NCBI GenBank assembly: GCA_028285085.1
Contig: JANQQI010000078.1
Location: forward strand, 1-56,326
Direction of reading: 5' to 3'
DNA: 56,326 nt
Source of the DNA: Saprospiraceae bacterium
GTDB taxonomy: Bacteria > Bacteroidota > Bacteroidia > Chitinophagales > Saprospiraceae
The position numbers were made by a program, and so were the translations under genes. This document shows positions 43,864 to 51,804 of this stretch, one piece after another; within the stretch, counting starts at the first letter, position 1, and every line of letters begins with the position of its first letter. The notes under the pieces are model-generated. The model was given only the letters and a program-made list of their open reading frames with translations. It was not told the DNA's origin and searched no databases.

Positions 43864-44742
43864 ATGCCCCTAAGAAAAATGCTCATCCTTTTTATACTTG
43901 CAAGCTACATGGCAGCTTGCAACGCAACCGCAGAGGATACCCCAAGCCCTGCTCCCGCTGAAAAAACGATAACAGCACCAACTAACCAAGTAAAGTTGAG
44001 CTCCGAGATCAATTGGGAGCAATTGAATCCGGCGAGAGGGGATAAAAGTCCACAGGCGGGCACCATCTGGGGAGATCGAAAAGGTACTGTCGCCACTGGA
44101 TTTCTGGCCAAATTTGTCGATGGTTTCTCTTCCCCACCCCACATCCACAACGTCACTTATCGGGCCATGGTCCTCAAAGGATTGATCCATAATGATGATC
44201 CAGCGGCAGAAAAAATGTGGATGCCGGCGGGCTCCTTTTGGACACAACCGGCGGGGGAATCCCATATTACCGCAGCGAAGGGAGAAGAAGTGATCGCCTA
44301 CGTGGAAATTGACCGAGGCCCTTATCTGGTCATGCCTATCGAAGAAGCCTCTGATAACGGTGAACGACCAGTCAACATTGATAAAAACAATATTATTTGG
44401 CTGGATGCCTCGAAAACCAAGGTCATTGAAGATCATCAAGCAATGAAGGGGGCCGCGGTGGCTTTCCTTTGGGAGAACAACCAGATGACTGGCAATCTTA
44501 TTAAGCTGCCCGCAGGCTTCGCTGGAGAGGTTCTCAGCCAAGGAGAGCAGTTTCACGCCGTAGTCATCACAGGCGAAGTGGATTATACCCTGCCGCCGTC
44601 AAATACGGTCAAAGCTTTAGATCCCGGTAGTTATTTTACCTCCAAAGGCGATGCGAAGCATCCCCTTACGATCACAAATGGTGAAGAAGCGGTGATCTAC
44701 GTTCGGACGAACGGCGCGTTCCATCTCCAAAGTGGTCAATAA
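43864..44742 (+). CDS. DUF4437 double-cupin lipoprotein
   Basis: The ATG at 43864, right after the previous stop, starts a lipoprotein signal ([18 protein letters not shown], Cys19). The 292-residue product contains two cupin-like halves, as in the DUF4437 family: [37 protein letters not shown] with the metal-site histidines, [14 protein letters not shown] and [15 protein letters not shown], then a weaker repeat with [20 protein letters not shown] and [11 protein letters not shown]. Cupins bind metals and small molecules; the reaction is unknown. It precedes the AraC-GyrI-DUF7000 gene by 19 bp. Confidence 0.82.
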   Translation: MPLRKMLILFILASYMAACNATAEDTPSPAPAEKTITAPTNQVKLSSEINWEQLNPARGDKSPQAGTIWGDRKGTVATGFLAKFVDGFSSPPHIHNVTYRAMVLKGLIHNDDPAAEKMWMPAGSFWTQPAGESHITAAKGEEVIAYVEIDRGPYLVMPIEEASDNGERPVNIDKNNIIWLDASKTKVIEDHQAMKGAAVAFLWENNQMTGNLIKLPAGFAGEVLSQGEQFHAVVITGEVDYTLPPSNTVKALDPGSYFTSKGDAKHPLTITNGEEAVIYVRTNGAFHLQSGQ

Positions 44743-44761
44743 GTCGTTGGAGCAATTAGAA

Positions 44762-46186
44762 ATGCAGTCAGAAGCAAACCATAGTCAGCCCGAATACCTC
44801 AAACGTCTCCATGCCGTGCTGGATTTTATCGAGCAGCATCTGGATGCCGACTTGTCTTTGAGTCGTCTTTCTGCAGTAGCCCACTACTCCCCTTTTCATT
44901 TCCACCGGCTCTTCTCGACCCTCATCGGTGAAACCTTAAACGATTACATCAATCGGAAACGGATCGAAAGGATCGCCTCAATTCTCTTAGTTGGTACCGA
45001 TGAATCTATCAAAGCGCTCGCTTATCGCTACGGATTCAATAGCGAAAGTTCATTTTCCAGGTCTTTCAGGAAATACTATGGCACTAGCCCTACCAATTTC
45101 AAAATCGAAGGAAAAGCAATTCTTAGCAAGATTGGTATAGCCTCCTTCTCCATGGAAAAATACATTTGCCGCATTGATCACCTTAAAAAATGGATGGAGA
45201 TGAATGCACAAATTGAAATTAAAGAACTACCGGCGATTAAACTAGCTGGCATCATGCGCATGGGACAATTTGAGGAAGTGGGCCAGTTGTACCAAAAACT
45301 GATGCAATGGGGGGCTGAAAAAGGCGTACTGGACAAATCAAACTTTAAAGCCATTACGCTTTACCATGACAACCCGCATGTGACCCACTTGTCAAAAGTA
45401 AGATATAGTGCTTGTGTCACCACTAATAAAAGTATGGCTGCCGAAGGAGAGATTAGGCCCTTGACAATTGAAAAAGGTATCTACGCCGTGGGGCGTTTTG
45501 AGATGCATCCTGCGGACTTTCCTCAGGCCTGGGACAGTATGAATGCTTGGGTGATTGAAACTGGGTATATCTTCCGGGATGGCGACTATTTTGAAGTCTA
45601 CCTAAATGATCATAAAACCCACCCGGAACAAAAATTCATCGTTGACATTTGCCTCCCCTTGGAAAATAACGAAAAAGTCAAACGGGCTCTAAGTCAAAAG
45701 GCTTCCAATCAAGGGAATCTCAGTCATTACCGAGCACAAATTACGCAAGGGCAGACCCCGATAGAATATGATCAATTGATCAGCTTTATTAAAGGCTTGA
45801 GGACTTATTTTCGCAAAGTCTATGCGCCCGTTTTCATCATTGGGCGGCTGTATCAAGGCAATATGGATTTTTCCTATATTTCCTTAACGACCCAAGCCTT
45901 GAAAAAACAAAAATTGAAATTCGTCATCATTTTCAATCATCAATTGATGCGTTTTGAAATTTGCTTATCCGGCCAAAATAAAGCCATCCGCAAAAAATAT
46001 TGGCAATTATTTAAAGGGAGCGATTGGCATAAATACCATTTGGCCGAATCCATAGATGACAGTTTATCGATTATAGATCATATCATAGTCCGACACCCTA
46101 ATTTTGCTCAACCAGAAGAGCTGACCGAGCAAATCGAAAAAGAAGCTTTGCAATTCATCAATGACCTGCGAGCTGTTCTGGAGTGA
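44762..46186 (+). CDS. AraC HTH - GyrI-like - DUF7000 fusion regulator
   Basis: The ATG at 44762 avoids overlapping the previous gene (an ORF start at 44732 overlaps it). The 474-residue protein has three parts. Residues ~1-112 are an N-terminal AraC double HTH (DADLSLSRLSAVAHYSPFHF HRLFSTLIGE; ALAYRYGFNSESSFSRSFRK). ~145-305 are a GyrI-like ligand-binding domain (EIKELPAIKLAGIMRMGQFE; GIYAVGRFEMHPADFPQAWD). ~315-474 resemble the DUF7000 family (ITQGQTPIEYDQLISFIKGL; GNMDFSYISLTTQALKKQKL KF; LFKGSDWHKYHLAESIDDSL). AraC-GyrI proteins (Rob/SoxS-like) respond to small molecules. The extra C-terminal domain is not usual. Confidence 0.85.
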   Translation: MQSEANHSQPEYLKRLHAVLDFIEQHLDADLSLSRLSAVAHYSPFHFHRLFSTLIGETLNDYINRKRIERIASILLVGTDESIKALAYRYGFNSESSFSRSFRKYYGTSPTNFKIEGKAILSKIGIASFSMEKYICRIDHLKKWMEMNAQIEIKELPAIKLAGIMRMGQFEEVGQLYQKLMQWGAEKGVLDKSNFKAITLYHDNPHVTHLSKVRYSACVTTNKSMAAEGEIRPLTIEKGIYAVGRFEMHPADFPQAWDSMNAWVIETGYIFRDGDYFEVYLNDHKTHPEQKFIVDICLPLENNEKVKRALSQKASNQGNLSHYRAQITQGQTPIEYDQLISFIKGLRTYFRKVYAPVFIIGRLYQGNMDFSYISLTTQALKKQKLKFVIIFNHQLMRFEICLSGQNKAIRKKYWQLFKGSDWHKYHLAESIDDSLSIIDHIIVRHPNFAQPEELTEQIEKEALQFINDLRAVLE

Positions 46187-46234
46187 AATAGCCACAAGGC
46201 TTTTGTTAATTTTCAATTAAAATAAAACCGTTAA

Positions 46235-47476
46235 ATGAGATACTTTTTACCATTCGTAATTGGATTGATGCTGTGCGCCTGCAATCAGAATGAAAAATCG
46301 ACAGAGCGTCATCCGACCACAAATATTGTCCAAGATTCTTTAACCACTGAGCTAAAGCAAATCCAGGCAAAAGGCGTAATCAATGGTTTTGGAGTAGCCA
46401 TTGTGAATCAAGACAAGGTTTTATATAAAAATGGATTTGGCTTGGCGGATGCCTCGAATAATCGTGCTTATTCTGCTCAAACGGTACAGAATATTGCTTC
46501 AATTTCAAAAACGCTAATTGGAATTGCCTTAATGAAAGCGCAAGAACTAGGACTCTTATCCATTGACGATCCGGTTGCCAAATACTTAGACTTTGCAGTC
46601 GTTAATCCAAACTTCCCCGATCAGCACATAACGATTAAGCATCTCGCCACGCATACGTCTTCCATTACCGATGGCGATATCTACGGCGAAAAATCCTATA
46701 TTTTAAAAGCACCGATTGATACGACCGCTGCTGAAAACATGGAAATTCCCAAGGAATTTAATCCTCCGACGGATATGACTTCCATGCAAGCGCTCTTGTC
46801 CAGTTTGCTGGATAAAAAAGGGCAATGGTATACTGATTCCATTTACTTGCCGGCCCCTCCGGGACAGACTTACGAATACACTAATATTGGCGCCACTTTG
46901 GCGGCCTACATTATTGAAGCGGCAAGCGGCGAAGCCTATAGTGCATTCACCAAGAAGCATATTCTAGAGCCCTTGGGCATGCATTCTTCCGGCTGGTCTT
47001 TTGATGCCATTGACTTTTCCCAGCACACAAAGCTATATGCTACCCCCGAAAAGCCATTCCCCTTTTATTCGCTGATCACCTACCCCGATGGCGGATTAAT
47101 CACCTCCGTTGACGATTTGAGTAGGTATTTAATGGAGCTGATCCGAGCGTATGCCGGGGAAGGTACCCTTTTGACCAAAGCGAGCTACGAAGCCATATTT
47201 ACGCCTTACCTTAGTGCAGAAAATTTCGAAGAGCGCGACCCCGATGATCCTTATAACGATGAATTTAATTCGGGGCTATTCATGGGCTTTTCCGCCAAGG
47301 GCTATATTGGTCATACCGGCGGCGATCCCGGCGTATCCTCCTTTATGTATTTTAACACCAAAAATAAAATAGGCAGAATCCTCATGATCAATACAGACCT
47401 AATCAACGATCAAGGCGTCCAGGAATTTTTCTCTATTTGGAATAAATTGGAAGCATATCAGTTGAGATTGAATTAG
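46235..47476 (+). CDS. Serine hydrolase (beta-lactamase family) lipoprotein
   Basis: A 413-residue protein with a lipoprotein signal ending in LMLCAC. The family core has SISK (Ser89, Lys92), a second motif YTN in GQTYEYTNIGATLAAYI, and the third motif HTGGD in GYIGHTGGDPGVSSFMYF. It opens with the usual GFGVAIVNQDKVLYKNGFGL. It is a penicillin-binding-protein-like or esterase serine hydrolase anchored to a membrane, acting outside the cytoplasm. Together with the AraC, DUF4437 and NTF2-like genes it repeats the gene content of the module at 37.8-40.2 kb. Confidence 0.88.
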   Translation: MRYFLPFVIGLMLCACNQNEKSTERHPTTNIVQDSLTTELKQIQAKGVINGFGVAIVNQDKVLYKNGFGLADASNNRAYSAQTVQNIASISKTLIGIALMKAQELGLLSIDDPVAKYLDFAVVNPNFPDQHITIKHLATHTSSITDGDIYGEKSYILKAPIDTTAAENMEIPKEFNPPTDMTSMQALLSSLLDKKGQWYTDSIYLPAPPGQTYEYTNIGATLAAYIIEAASGEAYSAFTKKHILEPLGMHSSGWSFDAIDFSQHTKLYATPEKPFPFYSLITYPDGGLITSVDDLSRYLMELIRAYAGEGTLLTKASYEAIFTPYLSAENFEERDPDDPYNDEFNSGLFMGFSAKGYIGHTGGDPGVSSFMYFNTKNKIGRILMINTDLINDQGVQEFFSIWNKLEAYQLRLN

Positions 47477-47572
47477 GTCGTCATGAGTAAGCTTAGTAGA
47501 TTGATTATTTGTCATTAACAGGATTTCACGAATCGTAATAAATTAAATCCGTTATTTCTCTAAAAACAAAAA

Positions 47573-48031
47573 ATGACACCCGAAGCAAATTTAGAAAAAC
47601 TGGGATACGAACTCCCGTCCGTTTCGACCCCAGGTGGCAGCTATGTATCCGTTAATATTCGAGGGGAGATTGCCTATGTAGCTATTCAATTTCCTATTCT
47701 TAATGGTACATTCAAATATCAAGGAAGATTAGGAGATGATATTTCTACTGCTGAAGGATACCAAGCGATGGAACTGTGTGCTTTAAATGTGCTGGCACAA
47801 ATAAAAAGCAAAGTTGGGTTTGATAAGATTATTGGATTAAATCATATTGATGCCTACTTTCAATCCGGTGAGAATTGGGATGAATCTCCCCAAGTCGTTA
47901 ATGGAGCATCTGAACTGTTTTCGAAAGTACTTGAGGAAAAAGGACAACATTCCAGAGCAATTTTTGGGGTTGAAAAATTACCATTAAACTTTAGCGTTGG
48001 ACTAACTACCTCATTTACGATTATTACCTAA
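47573..48031 (+). CDS. RidA/YjgF-family protein
   Basis: A 152-residue protein of the RidA (Rid) superfamily: LGYELPSVSTPGGSYVSVNI, AYVAIQFPILNG, a helix with YQAMELCALNVLAQIKSKVG and KIIGLNHIDAYFQS, and a final RAIFGVEKLPLNFSVGLTT. Members deaminate reactive enamine/imine intermediates; the archetype Arg is seen in SRAIFGVEKLP, but the substrate of this longer subgroup is not established. It is probably cytoplasmic and transcribed alone, 96 bp after the serine hydrolase. Confidence 0.82.
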   Translation: MTPEANLEKLGYELPSVSTPGGSYVSVNIRGEIAYVAIQFPILNGTFKYQGRLGDDISTAEGYQAMELCALNVLAQIKSKVGFDKIIGLNHIDAYFQSGENWDESPQVVNGASELFSKVLEEKGQHSRAIFGVEKLPLNFSVGLTTSFTIIT

Positions 48032-48108
48032 AAGAAAATTGGGATAAGCCTTAGGCCGTCAGTGCAAAAAGGTGAGTGTATATTTGAATGTTGGAAATAA
48101 TAATAACA

Positions 48109-48945
48109 ATGGAGGTTAAAGAACAAATCATTAAATATAAAAATCGGATCGTATTCATACGACTGTCCATGCCTGGCTTTGACCGTACCTTGAAGCAGTA
48201 TGTAGAGGACGAAGCCTGTTTTATGTTTGTCAATAAAGGTGAAGTATCGATCAGAGGACAAGAAGATTATTTTAAATTGAATAAAAGTACAGCCATGCTC
48301 GCCAAATGCATGAATTACTTTTTTGAACCGAGCGATGATACCGACAAATGTGATGATGGTATAGAATCAACCGGCATTTTTATTTATCCTTCATTGGTTA
48401 AAGAACTATTTGATTTTGACGTAACGACTTCTAATTATGCGCTCAACTTTAACTTAAAGCAAATTCAGGTCAACCGACTATTAGACAACTATCGGGAAAG
48501 TATCAATATTTTATTGGACAACCCTGAGCTGGCAGATAGTAACATGATCAAAACAAAATTGAAGGAATTTATTTTATTAATTTTCAAACTGCATGATGCG
48601 CCTTCTCAACTAGACTTTCTGGCAGGTCTATTTAGACCAAATGAAGTCGCCTTTAAGACCACCATTCAGCATAATTTATACGCTAATCTATCACTCGACG
48701 AATTAGCCACCTTGTGTCATCTTAGCCTCTCCTCCTTTAAAAGGAAATTCAGAACCGTTTTCGATGATAGCCCAAAGAAGTACATCATTAAAAAGAAAGT
48801 CGAAAAAGCCGCAACGCTTCTAAAAACCAGCGACCTGCGTATCTCTGACATTGCCTATGATGTTGGCTTTGATTCTGTAACTACTTTCAATAGAAATTTC
48901 ACTAATCTTTATGGTAAATCACCCTCAGAATTTCGTGTGAACTAA
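48109..48945 (+). CDS. AraC-family transcriptional regulator
   Basis: The ATG at 48109 is preferred over 48088 because a TATATTTG (TAnnTTTG) element at 48079-48086 would place the transcript start between the two. The 278-residue protein has an N-terminal sensor region (residues ~1-180; KQYVEDEACFMFVNKGEVSI) and a C-terminal AraC domain: LSLDELATLCHLSLSSFKRK FRTVFDDSPKKYI, and LRISDIAYDVGFDSVTTFNR NFTNLYGKSPSEF. A direct repeat typical of AraC half-sites lies at the 3' edge of the gene, ahead of the DUF4345-SDR genes, which are probably its targets. Confidence 0.9.
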   Translation: MEVKEQIIKYKNRIVFIRLSMPGFDRTLKQYVEDEACFMFVNKGEVSIRGQEDYFKLNKSTAMLAKCMNYFFEPSDDTDKCDDGIESTGIFIYPSLVKELFDFDVTTSNYALNFNLKQIQVNRLLDNYRESINILLDNPELADSNMIKTKLKEFILLIFKLHDAPSQLDFLAGLFRPNEVAFKTTIQHNLYANLSLDELATLCHLSLSSFKRKFRTVFDDSPKKYIIKKKVEKAATLLKTSDLRISDIAYDVGFDSVTTFNRNFTNLYGKSPSEFRVN

Positions 48946-49003
48946 AATGAACGGCCTTTGAGCTAAAATGAGAAGTATCGCTTTTGTCATCTCTTGATAT
49001 TTG
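48939..49003 (+). promoter_or_regulatory. AraC-type direct repeat and promoter upstream of the DUF4345-SDR genes
   Basis: GAACTAAAATGAA at 48939 and GAGCTAAAATGAG at 48960 are spaced 21 bp start to start (two helix turns), the geometry of AraC I1/I2 half-sites. A near-consensus -7 element GATATTTG ends at 49003 without a good -33 TTG at normal spacing, as expected for an activated promoter. The next start codon is at 49029. Confidence 0.5.
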
Positions 49004-49028
49004 CATTAAACAATTAATTCAAAATATC

Positions 49029-49421
49029 ATGAAGAACTCAAAAGCATTAAATGCATTTCTCATTATTTCAGGTTTACTACTCACCCTTATTGGTGGAGCA
49101 ACTTTGTTTGCACCCGAAACGGTAAAGGCAGCTTCAGGGGTTGATCTTGCAGGGAATATTAGTGTACTAAATGATATCAGAGCTTCTGCGGCCCTGATTC
49201 TCTCCATGGCGTTGTTGGTCATTATGGGGGCTTTCGTAAAAAGACTAACCTTCACCTCCTCTTTAGTTGCCTTTCTACTTTTTCTCTCACTCGGACTCGG
49301 ACGATTAATCAGTATTCTGGCAGATGGAATGCCAGTTGATGGCATGGTCAAAGCGACCGGTTTAGAATTCATTCTTGGAATTCTTGGCGCCTTCTTTTTC
49401 TTCAAAAATGTCGACAAATAG
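49029..49421 (+). CDS. DUF4345 membrane protein
   Basis: The ATG at 49029 (MKNSKALNAFLIISGLLL) is preferred over 48984. The 130-residue product has four hydrophobic segments (~8-25, 52-72, 75-92, 108-126) and the DUF4345 marks TLIGGATLFAPETVKAASG, IRASAALILSMALLVIMGA and SLGLGRLISILADGMP. Function unknown; such proteins accompany redox or detox genes. It lies 28 bp ahead of the SDR gene, so the two form an operon under the AraC-type repeat. Confidence 0.8.
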   Translation: MKNSKALNAFLIISGLLLTLIGGATLFAPETVKAASGVDLAGNISVLNDIRASAALILSMALLVIMGAFVKRLTFTSSLVAFLLFLSLGLGRLISILADGMPVDGMVKATGLEFILGILGAFFFFKNVDK

Positions 49422-49449
49422 TTTTTTAAAAATATTTAAATCTTCAATC

Positions 49450-50373
49450 ATGAACAAAATAGTAATGATAACCGGCGCCAATGCAGGCATTGGCAAGGAT
49501 ACCGCACGACAATTAGCATTAATCGAAAATACCGAAAAAATCTATCTGGCTTGCCGAAATCCAAGCAAGGCTGCTGCCGCTAAAAAGGAACTAGAGGAAG
49601 CGACGGGGCGATCCATTTTTGAAATCTTAATCATGGAAGTTTCCGATCCGGGTTCGGTAAGGCATGCCTTAGAATCATTGGGCGAATCGGTTGATGCTCT
49701 AATCATGAATGCTGGCGGCATGGGTGGAAAAACGCCCGAAAAATTAACCAAAGACGGGGTCACCATGATCACCGCAACCAATCTTTTAGGGCATGTGGTA
49801 TTGGTCGATGAGCTACTCAGGCAAAACAAACTAAATAAAGTCGCCTTATTCGCTACTTCCGAAGCAGCCCGAGGGATTAAAAAAATGGGCATGAAACGAC
49901 CAAATCTTAAGACCTCATCTGCGGATGAGTTTGCTTCAGTATTCGACGGCACTGCTTTCGGCGATGATTTCGACCCCATGCAAGTGTATGGTATGGTGAA
50001 ATACGGCGGAACGATGTGGATGTCTTCAATGGCGAGAAAATACCCTAGCATTAAGTTTGTGAGCATGAGTCCCGGTGGGACCAGAGGTACGGAAGGCTTT
50101 AATGATATGCCCTTTTTACAGCGCATCTTCTTCAAATACGTTGGCATGCCTATTTTCATGCCCTTGATGGGCTTATCCCATAGTCTGGAAAAAGGCGCCA
50201 AGCGATTTGTTGATGGCATTAACAATGCAGCTCTAAAGAGCGGTGTGTTTTATGCCAGCAAAGAGAACGTCTTGACGGGAGAGGTCATCGACCAAAGCAC
50301 AATCTTCGAAGACTTAAAAAACAAAGTATATCAAGATAATGCCCACGAGGCTATTCACCGATTTATCAACTAA
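49450..50373 (+). CDS. Short-chain dehydrogenase/reductase
   Basis: The ATG at 49450 (MNKIVMITGANAGIG) is preferred over 49375, which would overlap the upstream gene. The 307-residue protein has the SDR cofactor motif TGxxxGxG (TGANAGIGKD), a mid-region MNAGG, and the catalytic YxxxK as YGMVKYGG. The active-site Ser region reads LFATSEAARGI. RNPSKAAAAKKEL after strand 2 (Arg) suggests NADPH use. It is in an operon with DUF4345 downstream of AraC; a hairpin terminator lies 52 bp after the stop. The substrate is unknown. Confidence 0.88.
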   Translation: MNKIVMITGANAGIGKDTARQLALIENTEKIYLACRNPSKAAAAKKELEEATGRSIFEILIMEVSDPGSVRHALESLGESVDALIMNAGGMGGKTPEKLTKDGVTMITATNLLGHVVLVDELLRQNKLNKVALFATSEAARGIKKMGMKRPNLKTSSADEFASVFDGTAFGDDFDPMQVYGMVKYGGTMWMSSMARKYPSIKFVSMSPGGTRGTEGFNDMPFLQRIFFKYVGMPIFMPLMGLSHSLEKGAKRFVDGINNAALKSGVFYASKENVLTGEVIDQSTIFEDLKNKVYQDNAHEAIHRFIN

Positions 50374-50425
50374 TTTTTGCCTTGGCTTATCTTTTTAGAC
50401 TAGAATTGGTCAATCATTACCGATA

Positions 50426-50465
50426 AAAGATTCTCTGACGATGCCTATTCCGTCAGAGAATCTTT
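50426..50465 (+). terminator. Hairpin terminator after the SDR gene
   Basis: A perfect 15-bp stem (arms AAAGATTCTCTGACG and CGTCAGAGAATCTTT) with a 10-base loop. The T-tract is short (TCTTT then GGTATTTG), so efficiency is uncertain. Confidence 0.65.
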
Positions 50466-50575
50466 GGTATTTGTTAAATGGAAAAACGCTATGCAAAGTG
50501 ACTGAAGCTTGTTTTCATCCCATTGACGATAAACGCATCATTAGTTCCAGTCAGGATAAGATTATCAGGATGTAG
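50456..50575 (+). pseudogene. 3' remnant of a WD40-repeat gene
   Basis: In one frame this stretch reads ENLWYLLNGKTLCKVTEACF, then HPIDDKRIISSSQDKIIRM and a stop. LW-LNGK, FHP-DDKRIISSSQD and IIR are the hallmarks of WD40 repeats, here about one and a half. It has no start, no upstream coding continuation beyond a few tens of residues, and overlaps the terminator stem. It is best read as the tail of a deleted WD40-repeat gene. Confidence 0.6.
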
Positions 50576-50664
50576 AAAGTGAATAGGAAAAGACAAGTTA
50601 TGATAATAAAGTAGTAGTTATGATCGTATATTAATTGACGATATAAAACTAAAGTACTACCAAT

Positions 50665-51354
50665 ATGAAAATTCAAGTAAAGCTATGTCTAGCTGCCCTC
50701 CTGGTATTGGCCGTCAATTCGATCCAATCACAAAACTTAGTTTTCGGAGCAAGTGCAAATTTAGGATTAAGCAAAATCACTTCAAACTTTCCCATCACAT
50801 CGGGAGAGCGCAGCATTGATTTTGCAATTTCGGGCAATCTTGGATTGTTTATGGAAAAGCAATTCGGTAACAATAGTTCCATTATTGTCGAGGCATTATG
50901 GGTACAAATTCAGGGTAAAGAATCAACAGACAATAGAGTACTGACGAACTTCACGTCACAAGGTCCTGAAGTTATTGGCAGTATTTCCGATCGAGAACGA
51001 CTCCATTCAAGTTATCTGGGGATTCCCATATATTATCGACACAAATTTGGAAAAATCGGAATTAGAGGCGGAGTACAAACGATGTTATTTCTTTTCGCTA
51101 GTCTAGATTTCGAAGCAAGTGGAGTGGTTAATAATGAACCTTACCAAGAAAAAAATAAAACAGATAACGTTGAGTTGGATGGTATTGACTTCGGCCCAAA
51201 ACTAGGGTTGGATTATCAGCTCAATTCATCTTTTCGCATCAGAGCAGATTATTTTTATGGAATAATTGATATTACGCCAGGTATAGTTTCTTGGGAAAGA
51301 AAGAACCGGCAAATTAGTGTAGGTTTAGACTATTCTTTCAACAATAAAAATTAG
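50665..51354 (+). CDS. Outer-membrane beta-barrel (porin-like) protein
   Basis: A 229-residue protein with a signal peptide (MKIQVKLCLAALLVLAVNSI QS). The mature part alternates hydrophobic/hydrophilic residues in strands: LVFGASANLGLSKIT, FAISGNLGLFMEKQF, YLGIPIYYRHKFGKIGIRG, FGPKLGLDYQLNSSFRIRAD and a C-terminal ISVGLDYSFNNK with an aromatic end, typical of PorT/OmpA-like eight-stranded barrels. It lies in the outer membrane; no ligand is known. Downstream, 51608-51780 holds a degenerate partial copy of its 3' end. Confidence 0.82.
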   Translation: MKIQVKLCLAALLVLAVNSIQSQNLVFGASANLGLSKITSNFPITSGERSIDFAISGNLGLFMEKQFGNNSSIIVEALWVQIQGKESTDNRVLTNFTSQGPEVIGSISDRERLHSSYLGIPIYYRHKFGKIGIRGGVQTMLFLFASLDFEASGVVNNEPYQEKNKTDNVELDGIDFGPKLGLDYQLNSSFRIRADYFYGIIDITPGIVSWERKNRQISVGLDYSFNNKN

Positions 51355-51607
51355 TTAAGAAACTTATAATTATTGACAGGAGTACTTGGTAAGTACCTGT
51401 ACCACTTTATCGCCGATATCGAAGTGGTTATTTATAAATCATAAAAATAGTGATAAAAAAATATGGCTAGGCCCTTAAGGTTTGTTCATCTCAATTCACA
51501 ATTTTTTCAATCGAAAAGCCTGTACCACCTGTTAAAAAATCTTAAATTGCTCTGATTTTAAATTGAGTCTGGATTAAAACTGATTTAAACTTTCAGAATT
51601 AGAGTAA
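51355..51607. other. Intergenic part between the barrel gene and its remnant
   Basis: About 250 bases with a weak hairpin at 51376-51400 (GTACTT / AAGTAC core) soon after the barrel gene that could terminate its transcript, and otherwise AT-rich sequence with no frame, repeat or promoter of note. Confidence 0.35.
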
Positions 51608-51780
51608 AAGCAAATGCTGGATTATCAATTCAATTCATTTTTTTGAATCAGAGCAGATTAAAATCTCGGCCTAATTGATATCACGCCAAGCATCTTTCCG
51701 TGGAAAAGAAGAATTAGATAAGTCAATTTAGATTATTGACAGGAAGATTTCAGAGGTATTTTTACTACTTTATCGTCAAC
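51608..51780 (+). pseudogene. Decayed partial duplicate of the barrel gene 3' end
   Basis: This segment aligns with about 51201-51420, covering the last ~50 codons of the barrel gene and its 3' flank. Blocks such as CTGGATTATCA, TCAGAGCAGATTA, AATTGATAT, ACGCCA, GATTATTGACAGGA and ACTTTATCG are kept in order, with point changes, frameshifts and a deletion of about 45 bp. The frame is broken, so it is a remnant of a tandem duplication. Confidence 0.7.
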
Positions 51781-51804
51781 AGCAAAGAGATCATCCATAT
51801 AGTC

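Noticed and set aside
43870-44556. 228-codon minus-strand frame opposite the DUF4437 gene
   Set aside because: It is the antisense shadow of a well-supported gene, with composition expected of a reverse frame.
49542-50225. 227-codon minus-strand frame opposite the SDR gene
   Set aside because: Antisense shadow; the plus-strand SDR has intact cofactor and catalytic motifs.
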